A stretch of 64,000 bases of DNA from Methylopila sp. M107. GTDB lineage: Bacteria > Pseudomonadota > Alphaproteobacteria > Rhizobiales > Methylopilaceae. The stretch is taken from positions 2,979,039-3,043,038 of the forward strand of contig NZ_ARWB01000001.1 in assembly GCF_000384475.1 (NCBI RefSeq). Reading direction: 5' to 3'. The notes below the pieces were generated by a model. That model worked only from the letters and a program-made list of their open reading frames with translations. It was not told where the DNA came from and made no database searches. Of the stretch, positions 53,038 to 60,425 are shown one piece after another. How positions within the stretch are numbered: position 1 is the stretch's first letter; each line of letters opens with the position of its first letter. The position numbers and the translations under genes are program-made.

Positions 53038-53062
53038 ACTGGACAAATTGAGCATGTCCAGT
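53038..53062. promoter_or_regulatory. perfect inverted repeat upstream of winged-helix regulator
   Basis: ACTGGACA and TGTCCAGT are perfect 8-bp arms with a 9-base spacer, 27 bases before the start of the winged-helix regulator and within the divergent region shared with the FIST gene. The spacing is right for a dimeric regulator; autoregulation is a reasonable guess. Confidence 0.6.
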
Positions 53063-53089
53063 TTTCCGTCGCGGCTGTAATCAACTCTT

Positions 53090-53806
53090 ATGGCCGTCTC
53101 GATCGTTTATCTTCACAGCCGAGCCTACGAATACCTCGCCGCAGCGCTGGCGGCGGCGGGCGTTCCGACAGTGGAGGCGACCGACGTCGCCGAGGCGGGG
53201 GCGTCCGAAGCCGCCCTCATCCTCATGGCGGCGACGCCTGACGAGCTGGGCTTCGTCGCGGAGCTGCGCGCCCGGCATCCGGCGACCCCGCAACTGGCGG
53301 TCATCGACCACGACGATGTGGACCTCCGGCTCGCGGCCTATGAGGCCGGCGCCGATGACTGCGTCTCGCGGCCGTTTCACCTGCGCGAACTGGTGGCGAA
53401 GCTCAACGCCCTCCGTCGAAGGCGCATGCGCGACTCCGTCGTCCAACTGCTGCCGGGCGCGGACGCCGCCGTCGACCTGATCGCGTCGGAGCTCAAGGTC
53501 GCGGACCGGTCCCGAAATCTCACGCGGCGCGAGGCAGATCTCGTCGCGCTGCTCGCGCGGGCGGGCGGCGGCGCCGTGCGGCGGGAGGACGTGCTTCGGG
53601 ACGCCTGGGGCGCCGCTCCGGGGCTGACCGGCAATCTGGTCGACGTCTATGTCGGTCAGGTCAGGCGCAAGCTCTCGCAGCTCGGCGCGGACGTGACGAT
53701 CAAGTCGGTCCGCGGAGAGGGATTTCGCGTGAGCGGCCTGCCGGCGCCGTTCAGGCGGCAATCCAGCCCGCCCGCCAAGCCCGAGCCTGCTCTCTTCATA
53801 GAGTAA
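53090..53806 (+). CDS. OmpR-type winged-helix regulator with degenerate receiver
   Basis: A 238-residue OmpR/PhoB-like protein. The C-terminal winged helix is clear (TRREADLVALLARAG, VDVYVGQVRRKLSQLG, IKSVRGEGFRV). The N-terminal half has the receiver shape but not its chemistry: the acidic pair is YLHSRAYE, the phospho-acceptor position reads LILMAATPDE with no aspartate, and the conserved lysine is arginine (CVSRPFHLREL). Regulation by phosphorylation is therefore unlikely; it may sense a ligand, or bind DNA constitutively. It is divergent from the FIST-kinase pair and just upstream of the PQQ dehydrogenase gene. Confidence 0.88.
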   Translation: MAVSIVYLHSRAYEYLAAALAAAGVPTVEATDVAEAGASEAALILMAATPDELGFVAELRARHPATPQLAVIDHDDVDLRLAAYEAGADDCVSRPFHLRELVAKLNALRRRRMRDSVVQLLPGADAAVDLIASELKVADRSRNLTRREADLVALLARAGGGAVRREDVLRDAWGAAPGLTGNLVDVYVGQVRRKLSQLGADVTIKSVRGEGFRVSGLPAPFRRQSSPPAKPEPALFIE

Positions 53807-53952
53807 TATTATTTTCTAGTCTATATTATATTTAGAACGTGGCGCCTAAGGACAAGTCATTCCTGAAATTATCCTCAGGAACGCGGCCTACTTTGCTTCT
53901 AAGCTTCGCTCCAAGCGGTTGGCGCAAAGGATCAGGCCGCGGGGAGGGACGA

Positions 53953-55848
53953 ATGACTTACTTCGGAAGAATGGGGACCCGTGGCCTGATGACCGGCGTC
54001 TCGGCGCTGTTGCTCGCGAGCGTCGCTCCGGCCGTCGCCGAACTGCCCGAGCAGCGGCCGGTGACCTGGGAAGACATCCTCAACGACCAGAACACCAATG
54101 ACGACGTGCTGATGTACGGGCTCGGCGTCAAGGCGCAGCGCTATTCGACGCTCGACCAGATCAACGCCGAGAATGTCAGCCTGCTGAAGCCCAAGTGGTC
54201 GTTCTCGTTTGGCGACGAGAAGCAGCGCGGCCAGGAAGGCCAGGCGCTGGTGCGCGACGGCGTGATCTACATCACCGCCTCCTACAGCCGCATCTTCGCG
54301 CTCGACGCCAAGACCGGCAAGAAGATCTGGTCCTACGCCCATCGCCTGCCGGACGACATCCGCCCGTGCTGCGACGTGGTGAGTCGCGGCGCCGCGATCT
54401 ATGGCGACCTCATCTATTTCGGCACGCTCGACGCCTCGATGGTCGCGCTCAACCGCAAGACCGGCAAGGTCGTGTGGACCAAGAAGTTCGACGACCACCA
54501 GGCCGGCTACGCCTTCACCGGCGCGCCCGTCATCATCAAGGACGCCAAGACTGGCAAGGTCCTGCTCGTCCATGGCAATTCCGGCGACGAGTTCGGCGCG
54601 CTCGGCGCGCTCTACGCCCGCGACCCGGAGACCGGCGACGAGATCTGGAGGCGTCCGTTCGTCGAGGGCCATGTGGGCCGGCTGAACGGCAAGGACTCGA
54701 CCCCGACGGGCGACGCCAAGGCCCCGTCCTGGCCGGACGACAAGTCGACCAAGACCGGCAAGGTCGAGGCCTGGAACCATGGCGGCGGCGCGCCGTGGCA
54801 GAGCCCGATCTATGACGAGAAGACCAACACGATCGTGGTCGGCACCGGCAATCCTGCGCCGTGGAACCACCACTACCGCTCGGGCCCCGGCGGCGACTGG
54901 AAGCCCTATGATAGCCTCTACACCTCGGGCCAGGCCTATATCGAACCTTCGACCGGCGAGCCGGTCGGCTTCTACCAGCACACGCCGAACGACGCCTGGG
55001 ACTATTCGGGCAACAACGAGATCATCCTGTTCGACCTCGAGAAGGACGGAAAGAAGATCCGCGCCGGCGCCCATGCCGACCGCAACGGCTTCTTCTTCCT
55101 GACCGACACCGACAAGCTCGCGGCGCGCGACGGCAAGATCTCCAAGCAGGCGGAAGGCTTCATCGCGGCCTATCCGTTCGTCCGCGACATCAGCTGGGCC
55201 AAGGGCTTCGACGAGAAGACCGGCCGCCCGATCGAGGTCGAGGGCCAGCGGCCGCCGGCGCCCGAAAAGGGCGAGGCCAAGGGCAAGTCGATCAAGGTCA
55301 CGCCGAATTTCCTCGGCGGCAAGAACTGGAACCCGATGTCCTACAGCGCCGACACCGGCCTGTTCTACATCCCGTCGAACGACTGGCAGGAAGACTACTG
55401 GACCGAGAACGTCACCTACAAGAAGGGCGCGGCCTATCTCGGCCAAGGCTTCCGCATCCAGCGCAAGTTCGACACCCATGTGGGCGCGCTCCGGGCGCTC
55501 GACCCGAAGACCGGGAAGATCGTCTGGGAGCATCTCGAGCCGATGCCGCTCTGGTCTGGCACGATGACCACCAAGGGCGGGCTCGTGTTCTTCGGCACCT
55601 CGGACGGCTACTTCAAGGCCGCCGACGCCAAGACCGGCAAGGAGCTCTGGAAGTTCCAGACCGGCTCCGGCGTGGTCTCGGTCCCGGTGACCTTCGAGAT
55701 GGACGGCAAGCAGTACATCGCGATCGCCTCGGGATACGGCGGCGCCGTGCCGCTGTGGGGCGGCGACATGGCCGACCAGACCAAGCTCGTCAGCCAGGGC
55801 GGCTCCTTCTGGGTGTTCGAGGTTCCCGAGCGCACCGCCCAGAACTGA
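53953..55848 (+). CDS. exaA: PQQ-dependent alcohol dehydrogenase, predicted Ca2+ type
   Basis: A 631-residue periplasmic quinoprotein with an eight-bladed propeller. The ATG at 53953 follows GGGAGGGAC; a signal peptide ends near SVAPAVAEL. The vicinal disulphide pair is C139-C140 (RPCCDVV), a metal ligand asparagine is N300 (GTGNPAPWN), and the catalytic aspartate is D350 in PNDAWDYSGNN. The residue two positions after it is S352; lanthanide-dependent enzymes have aspartate there, so a Ca2+ enzyme of the ExaA/PedE kind is expected. It is more similar in style to ethanol dehydrogenases than to methanol dehydrogenases. The symbol is by family, not by proven function. Confidence 0.9.
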   Translation: MTYFGRMGTRGLMTGVSALLLASVAPAVAELPEQRPVTWEDILNDQNTNDDVLMYGLGVKAQRYSTLDQINAENVSLLKPKWSFSFGDEKQRGQEGQALVRDGVIYITASYSRIFALDAKTGKKIWSYAHRLPDDIRPCCDVVSRGAAIYGDLIYFGTLDASMVALNRKTGKVVWTKKFDDHQAGYAFTGAPVIIKDAKTGKVLLVHGNSGDEFGALGALYARDPETGDEIWRRPFVEGHVGRLNGKDSTPTGDAKAPSWPDDKSTKTGKVEAWNHGGGAPWQSPIYDEKTNTIVVGTGNPAPWNHHYRSGPGGDWKPYDSLYTSGQAYIEPSTGEPVGFYQHTPNDAWDYSGNNEIILFDLEKDGKKIRAGAHADRNGFFFLTDTDKLAARDGKISKQAEGFIAAYPFVRDISWAKGFDEKTGRPIEVEGQRPPAPEKGEAKGKSIKVTPNFLGGKNWNPMSYSADTGLFYIPSNDWQEDYWTENVTYKKGAAYLGQGFRIQRKFDTHVGALRALDPKTGKIVWEHLEPMPLWSGTMTTKGGLVFFGTSDGYFKAADAKTGKELWKFQTGSGVVSVPVTFEMDGKQYIAIASGYGGAVPLWGGDMADQTKLVSQGGSFWVFEVPERTAQN

Positions 55849-55865
55849 AGTTCGCCCGAACGGAC

Positions 55866-55950
55866 GGACCGGCCGCGTTCTCCTTGCGGCCGGTCCAACT
55901 GGACCGGCGGCGGCGCGCTTAAACCCCGACCGTCGCCGCCGGTCGTTTTC
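55866..55950 (+). terminator. paired hairpins after the PQQ dehydrogenase gene
   Basis: Two hairpins follow each other: GGACCGGCCGC with GCGGCCGGTCC (55866-55896), then GACCGGCGGCG with CGCCGCCGGTC (55902-55944) followed by GTTTTC. The second has terminator character. Read-through would continue into the pentapeptide gene, so this may be an attenuator that keeps dehydrogenase mRNA in excess. Confidence 0.6.
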
Positions 55951-55968
55951 TCCATTTCGAGGCGTCCG

Positions 55969-56646
55969 ATGATTGACTTGCCGCCCCGGCGCGGGATGGG
56001 CCGCGCGCTCAGCCTGACGGCCGCGCTGTCCGCGCTCGCAGTCCCGGCGTTCGCCCAGAACGTCATCGTCAACCAGGAGGAGCGGCCGAACCCCTGGATC
56101 GTCAACGGCTGCACAATCGCGCCGAAGACGAGCTGCCCGGGCGTGGACCTTCGGCACGCGGACCTCAAGAACGCGGACCTGTCCGGCGCGGATCTGACGG
56201 GCGCGAACCTCGCCCGTGCCGACCTCAGGCACGTCAACCTGCGCGGCGCCAAGCTCGACGGCGCGAACCTCTCCGGCGCGCAGCTGCAGATCGCCTTCAT
56301 GCAGGGCGCCAAGGCCACGCAGGCCAAGTTCATCGGCGCCAATCTCGACCATGCGCGCATCGCGGGCGCGGATTTCTCCGGCTCCGACTTCACGGTCGCG
56401 GTGCTCGAGATGGTCCAGGCGACCCGCACGATCTTTCAGCGCGCGACCTTCAAGGACGCGGACCTGCAGGAGGCCAAGCTCTACGGCGCGAACCTCGCCA
56501 ACGCGTCGATGGAGGGGGCGCTGATCCGCTTCGCGATCTTCCAGGACGCCTGGATGGAAGGCTGCTCCACCTGCCCGCAGCATTGGCAGACCGGCAAGCC
56601 GGTCTGGGAGGAGTTTCCGGAAGAGTCCCTCGAGAAGAAGCCTTGA
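55969..56646 (+). CDS. secreted pentapeptide-repeat protein
   Basis: A 225-residue protein with a signal peptide (ends ALAVPAFAQN), then pentapeptide repeats from about residue 60 to 185 following the A(D/N)LxX pattern (ADLKNADLSGADLTGANLAR). It ends with a short segment that holds CSTCPQHW. Pentapeptide proteins occur in several PQQ alcohol-oxidation loci, but their role there is not established; a structural or metal/cofactor-related role is possible. The next gene starts nine bases after its stop. Confidence 0.87.
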   Translation: MIDLPPRRGMGRALSLTAALSALAVPAFAQNVIVNQEERPNPWIVNGCTIAPKTSCPGVDLRHADLKNADLSGADLTGANLARADLRHVNLRGAKLDGANLSGAQLQIAFMQGAKATQAKFIGANLDHARIAGADFSGSDFTVAVLEMVQATRTIFQRATFKDADLQEAKLYGANLANASMEGALIRFAIFQDAWMEGCSTCPQHWQTGKPVWEEFPEESLEKKP

Positions 56647-56654
56647 GGCCGGCC

Positions 56655-57068
56655 ATGACGCTCGCAGCCGCCAGCCTCGCCGTCTCCGGGTCGCTTTCTC
56701 CCGCCCTCCTGGATTTCGCCGCCGCAAACGAGGTCGCGAAGGAGTTCGCGGCCTGCCGGGCGCTCGGCGACGACGTCCGGCTCGCCTGCTACGACAGGCT
56801 CGCGGCCAAGGTGGTCCCGCCGCGCTTCTCGGGCCGCCTCACGGTCGAAACCGAACAGTTCGAGATCGACCGTCCGACCGTGCTCCGCTTCCAGAGCGAC
56901 GGCCCGATCTTCGTCATGTACCTGCGCGACGCGCAGAACCACGTCGTCCAGAACCTCCACATCGGCGGCGGCGGCGAGGACGTCTATCTCATCGACAAGC
57001 CCGGAACCTATTCGCTGCACATCAACGGCGCGGAGACCTGGCGCGTCTGGCTCGAACCCAAGTCATGA
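56655..57068 (+). CDS. small secreted protein, unknown function (PQQ island)
   Basis: A 137-residue protein with a signal peptide of about 25 residues (MTLAAASLAVSGSLSPALLD). The mature N-terminus holds ACRALGDDVRLACYDRLAAK, two cysteines spaced as in several periplasmic 'CRxxxDxxxRLACYD' proteins; the rest is beta-rich (FSGRLTVETEQFEID, YSLHINGAETWRVWLEP). The family is not recognised. Its stop lies within the region just before the cytochrome c gene, so it belongs to the quinoprotein operon. Confidence 0.65.
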   Translation: MTLAAASLAVSGSLSPALLDFAAANEVAKEFAACRALGDDVRLACYDRLAAKVVPPRFSGRLTVETEQFEIDRPTVLRFQSDGPIFVMYLRDAQNHVVQNLHIGGGGEDVYLIDKPGTYSLHINGAETWRVWLEPKS

Positions 57069-57103
57069 ACCGGAACGGCGCTTACATCTGCGGAGGACAC
57101 GCC

Positions 57104-57517
57104 ATGTTTAGAGCGATCATCTTGGGCGGAACGCTGGCGCTCGGCGCCGCCGGATCCGCGCTCGCCCACGGCGACGGGGCGCCCGCGCCGATCGCGACCG
57201 ACGGGTTGCCGAGCCTCGGCGAAGACTTCAAGACGCAAAATCCCTATCGCGGCAACGACCTCGCGGTGCGGATCGGCGAGGGCGGCTACAACCAGAACTG
57301 CGCGCGCTGCCATGGCCTCGACGTCAAGTCCGGCGGCATGGCGCCCGACCTGCGCGAACTCACCTCCGACGAGACGGGCGACAGCTGGTTCGCCGCGCGC
57401 GTCACGGGCGGCGCGACCAAGGACGGCCGCGTGCGCATGCCGCCCTTCGGCGAGATCCTCAGCCAGGAGGCGATCTGGGCGATCCGAACCTATGTCGAGA
57501 GCCGGCCGAAGGATTGA
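57104..57517 (+). CDS. cytochrome c-550, PedF-like
   Basis: A 137-residue secreted monohaem cytochrome c. The start is the ATG preceded by GGAGGACAC; an ATG 39 bases upstream is possible but less well placed. A signal peptide ends about GSALAHGD. The haem motif is CARCH; MPPFGEIL supplies the probable axial methionine. It resembles the PedF cytochrome of pseudomonad ethanol oxidation and would accept electrons from the PQQ dehydrogenase and pass them to the respiratory chain. Confidence 0.92.
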   Translation: MFRAIILGGTLALGAAGSALAHGDGAPAPIATDGLPSLGEDFKTQNPYRGNDLAVRIGEGGYNQNCARCHGLDVKSGGMAPDLRELTSDETGDSWFAARVTGGATKDGRVRMPPFGEILSQEAIWAIRTYVESRPKD

Positions 57518-57520
57518 GGC

Positions 57521-57838
57521 GTGCGCCTGAAAATGGCGATCGTCGCGGCCGGCGCGCTGATCGACGGGGCCATAGCCGGCGCCGCGCTCGCGGAAATCAA
57601 GGACTACCAGATCGCTCGGATGCTGAACTTCCGGACGGAATGCAATCTGATGTCGCTCAAGAGAATTCCGCCGCTCAAAGGCGAGGTCGAACGGTTCTCC
57701 GGCGAGTGCGGCAACCGGACCTTTTATCCGGACGGGATCGAGATCTCCTGTCCGGAAGCCGACGACGAATGGGCGTGCAAGGTCGTGACCGAGAAGCGCG
57801 CCTTCGAGAACCTCGACATGCTGCGACAGGGGCGATGA
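57521..57838 (+). CDS. small secreted cysteine-containing protein, unknown function
   Basis: A 105-residue protein starting at GTG, with an N-terminal hydrophobic stretch (MAIVAAGALIDGAIAGAALA) that is probably a signal peptide or anchor. The mature part has four cysteines in TECNLMS, GECGNR, ISCPE and WACKV, which could form two disulphides. No family recognised. It lies three bases after the cytochrome c stop and ten bases before the cytochrome b561 gene, in the quinoprotein operon. An ATG at 57533 is an alternative start. Confidence 0.6.
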   Translation: MRLKMAIVAAGALIDGAIAGAALAEIKDYQIARMLNFRTECNLMSLKRIPPLKGEVERFSGECGNRTFYPDGIEISCPEADDEWACKVVTEKRAFENLDMLRQGR

Positions 57839-57848
57839 CGGCGAAGCC

Positions 57849-58403
57849 ATGACCGCGCCCAAGCGACCAGCCCTGTCGAGCATCCTGCTGCACTGGACGG
57901 TGGCGGTCGGCGTGGCCGGGATGCTGGCCTTCGGCTACTGGATTTCGACCCTGCCGAAGGGGCCGGGCAAGACCGATTATGTGCAGCTGCATAAATCCTT
58001 CGGCATGATCGTGCTCATCCTGGCGTCCGCGCGGGTGCTGTGGCGCCTGCGGGTCGGCTTCCCGGCGCCGATCGGCCGCGCATGGGAGCGAGGCGCGGCG
58101 CGGGCGTCGCACGGCCTCCTGATCGCGCTGACGCTCGTTTTGCCGCTGTCCGGCGTCGTCCGCTCGCTCACCTATGCGCGCCCGGTCGCGGTGTTCGGCC
58201 TGCCGGTCATTCCCCAGATGCTTGCGGAAAAGAACGTGCGTCTGAACGAAATCGCGGGAGCGGTCCATGACGCCTGCGCCTTGGCTCTCGCCATGCTGAT
58301 CGTGTTGCACGTGGCGGTGGCCGCGAAGCACCATTTCGTCGACCGCGACGACACCCTGAAGCGCATGCGCCCCATGGCCCGGGGCGCGGCGGAGGGGCGA
58401 TGA
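57849..58403 (+). CDS. cytochrome b561 family protein
   Basis: A 184-residue di-haem membrane cytochrome with four predicted transmembrane segments. Candidate haem ligands are in SSILLHWTVAV, VQLHKSFGM, ARASHGLLIAL and IVLHVAVAAKHH. It would shuttle electrons between periplasmic carriers and the quinone pool, consistent with its position in the PQQ operon. Its stop overlaps the start of the second response regulator gene by four bases. Confidence 0.9.
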   Translation: MTAPKRPALSSILLHWTVAVGVAGMLAFGYWISTLPKGPGKTDYVQLHKSFGMIVLILASARVLWRLRVGFPAPIGRAWERGAARASHGLLIALTLVLPLSGVVRSLTYARPVAVFGLPVIPQMLAEKNVRLNEIAGAVHDACALALAMLIVLHVAVAAKHHFVDRDDTLKRMRPMARGAAEGR

Positions 58404-59086
58404 GCGATTTCGAGGGCGTCGCCGTCGCGCGGCGGTTTTTGATCGTGGACGACCATCCGCTGTTCCGGGAGGCGCTGAAGTCGGCGCTCTACGCCTCCTT
58501 CATCGAGGCGCGGATCGACGAGACGGGCTCGATCCAGGACGCGCGGGACGCGCTCGCCTCCGCTCGCGACGTCGACCTCATCCTGCTCGATCTCACCCTC
58601 GACCGGTTCGACGACTTCGCGGGGCTCATTCGCCTGCGCAAGGAGTTTCCCTTCGTGCCGGTGCTGATCGTCTCGGGCCATGAGGAGCCGCGACTGGTGC
58701 ACGAGGCGCTGTGTCTCGGCGCGTGCGGCTTCGTGCCGAAGGCCTATGGCAGGGCGGCGCTTGCGGAAGCGGTGCGCGAGGTGCTGAACGGGGCGATCTT
58801 CGTGCCCGCGACGGCGCAGCCGCAGAAATCCTCGGCCGCGCGGCAGCGGCCTGCCGTCTCCTTCGCAGACCGGCTGGCGAGCCTGACGCCCGCGCAGTTG
58901 CGCGTGCTCGAGCGGCTGCGCCGCGGCATGCTGAATCGCGAGATCGCGCGCGAACTCGACGTCGGCGAGTCGACCGTGAAGGCGCACGTGTCCGAGATCA
59001 TCCGCAAGCTCGGCGTCGTCAGCCGCACCCAGATCGTAATCGAGACCGCGCGGCACGAAGCGGCCGGGGCGCAATCGCCATGCTGA
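58400..59086 (+). CDS. NarL/LuxR-type response regulator (PQQ island, copy 2)
   Basis: A 228-residue response regulator very similar to the one at 49420: receiver with IVDDHPLFREAL, phospho-acceptor aspartate in LILLDLTL, lysine in FVPKAY, then a LuxR helix-turn-helix (GMLNREIAREL and GESTVKA). Both copies keep all receiver residues. It is encoded inside the dehydrogenase operon, overlapping its neighbours on both sides (four bases with cytochrome b561, seven with the CXXCW gene), while the kinase lies about 7 kb upstream; the kinase could phosphorylate both. Confidence 0.92.
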   Translation: MSDFEGVAVARRFLIVDDHPLFREALKSALYASFIEARIDETGSIQDARDALASARDVDLILLDLTLDRFDDFAGLIRLRKEFPFVPVLIVSGHEEPRLVHEALCLGACGFVPKAYGRAALAEAVREVLNGAIFVPATAQPQKSSAARQRPAVSFADRLASLTPAQLRVLERLRRGMLNREIARELDVGESTVKAHVSEIIRKLGVVSRTQIVIETARHEAAGAQSPC

Positions 59087-59670
59087 GGCTCGCGGCGGCC
59101 TTGGCGCTGACCGGCGCGATCGCGGCCGGCGCGGCCTCGGGCGCCGAGTTCGACGCCGCCACGGGCTACCGGACGGACCGCTATCGCGCGCCGGTGGACC
59201 GGCCGGTCGAGGGTGGGCGGCAGGTCTCGCTCGGCGAGGTCGACCGGCTGGTTGCGGAAGATCGCGCCGCGCTGATCGACGTCATGCCGGTCCGCGCCGG
59301 CTACGACCCCCTGACCGGCCGCTGGCTGCTCATGGAGCCTCGTCGCAACATTCCGGGCTCGGTCTGGCTGCCTGAAGTCGGGCGCGGCGCGCTCGACGCC
59401 ACAATCGCGGGCTATTTTCGCGGCGCGCTCGCGCGCCTGACGGCGGAGCGGCCGGAGCGCCCGCTGGTGTTCTACTGCATGGCCGATTGCTGGATGTCGT
59501 GGAACGCGGTCAAGCGCGCCGCGTCGCTCGGCTACCGCAACCTCTATTGGTACGCCGAGGGCTCCGACGGCTGGCGGGACGCCGACCGCGCGCTCGCCGA
59601 CGGCGACCCCTGGCCGCTGGAGACCGCGGGCGGCGCCTCGGCAGTAACCCGAAGAGAGCCCGCCCGATGA
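59080..59670 (+). CDS. PQQ-associated CXXCW-motif protein (rhodanese-like)
   Basis: A 196-residue secreted protein (signal peptide ending AASGAEFDA) of the family often called PQQ-dependent catabolism-associated CXXCW motif protein. Its motif is YCMADCWMSWN, with a C-x-x-x-C-W spacing in this copy. The fold is rhodanese-like (ALIDVMPVRAGYDPLTGRWL, GYRNLYWYAEGSDGW), but the exact reaction is unknown. It starts inside the regulator gene and its stop overlaps the SoxYZ-like gene (ATGA). Confidence 0.88.
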   Translation: MLRLAAALALTGAIAAGAASGAEFDAATGYRTDRYRAPVDRPVEGGRQVSLGEVDRLVAEDRAALIDVMPVRAGYDPLTGRWLLMEPRRNIPGSVWLPEVGRGALDATIAGYFRGALARLTAERPERPLVFYCMADCWMSWNAVKRAASLGYRNLYWYAEGSDGWRDADRALADGDPWPLETAGGASAVTRREPAR

Positions 59671-60425
59671 CCGGCGCGCCCGCTGCGCAATCGACGTCCG
59701 GACGCGATCCGGCCAACTCGCCGCTCTGGCCCTCAATGGTCGACGCCTATCTCGGCGTCGCGCCTTACCTGTTCGACGATCGCGTAAAAGTCGAGCTCCC
59801 GCCCGTGACCGAGGACCAGACCCGGGTCCCGGTGACGATCGACGCCCGCGGCCTCGTCGGCGCGGTCGAGGAAATCCTCGTCATCGCCGACCTCAACCCG
59901 TTCCCGCTGACGGTGCGCTTCACGCCGCTGAAGGCGCAGCCCTTCCTCTCGCTGCGGATGAAGATCGAGCAGGGCACCGCGATCCACGCGGCGGCGAGGC
60001 AGGGCGGCGTTTGGCGGGTCGGCGGCCGATATCTCGACGCGTCCGGCGGCGGCTGTTCGGTCAAGCCGCCGGGCTCGGCGCGCGCGGACCTGTCGAACGT
60101 CGGCCAGATCCGGGCGCGCGCATGGGCCGAGAGCGCCGGCGCGACGCGGCTGCGCGTCCGCGTCAGCCACCCGATGGACAACGGCATGATCGCGAACGTT
60201 CCGGCCTATTTCGTGGAAACGCTGGAGATCGCCGGCGCGGACGGGGCGATGCTTGCGAGGCTCGAACTGTCGGAAGCCGTGGCGCCGGACCCGACCTTCA
60301 CGCTGCTGACGGAGGAGGCGAAGCCGAGCGACCGGCTTCTGCTGCGCGCGCGCGACAACAATGGCGGCGATTTCCGCGCCGAGGTCAGTCGGCCGGCGGC
60401 GCTTCGTCAGGGAAGGCTGGAATGA
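59667..60425 (+). CDS. quinoprotein-associated SoxYZ-like carrier protein
   Basis: A 252-residue protein fusing a SoxY-like and a SoxZ-like part. The first half (about 1-120) has DDRVKVELPPVTEDQ and a cysteine in GGGCSVKPPGS at about residue 132, placed like the swinging-arm cysteine of SoxY; the second half (about 150-252) has VSHPMDNGM, typical of SoxZ. It has no obvious signal peptide. Such carriers are found beside PQQ dehydrogenases, and are thought to carry a substrate or sulfur intermediate between partner proteins. The start ATG overlaps the CXXCW stop. Confidence 0.87.
   Translation: MTGAPAAQSTSGRDPANSPLWPSMVDAYLGVAPYLFDDRVKVELPPVTEDQTRVPVTIDARGLVGAVEEILVIADLNPFPLTVRFTPLKAQPFLSLRMKIEQGTAIHAAARQGGVWRVGGRYLDASGGGCSVKPPGSARADLSNVGQIRARAWAESAGATRLRVRVSHPMDNGMIANVPAYFVETLEIAGADGAMLARLELSEAVAPDPTFTLLTEEAKPSDRLLLRARDNNGGDFRAEVSRPAALRQGRLE

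Noticed and set aside
53953-55848. XoxF- or PedH-type lanthanide dehydrogenase
   Set aside because: Serine, not aspartate, two residues after the catalytic aspartate.
53932-56727. 931-residue minus-strand frame opposite the PQQ dehydrogenase
   Set aside because: Shadow frame; the plus frame carries all PQQ dehydrogenase motifs.
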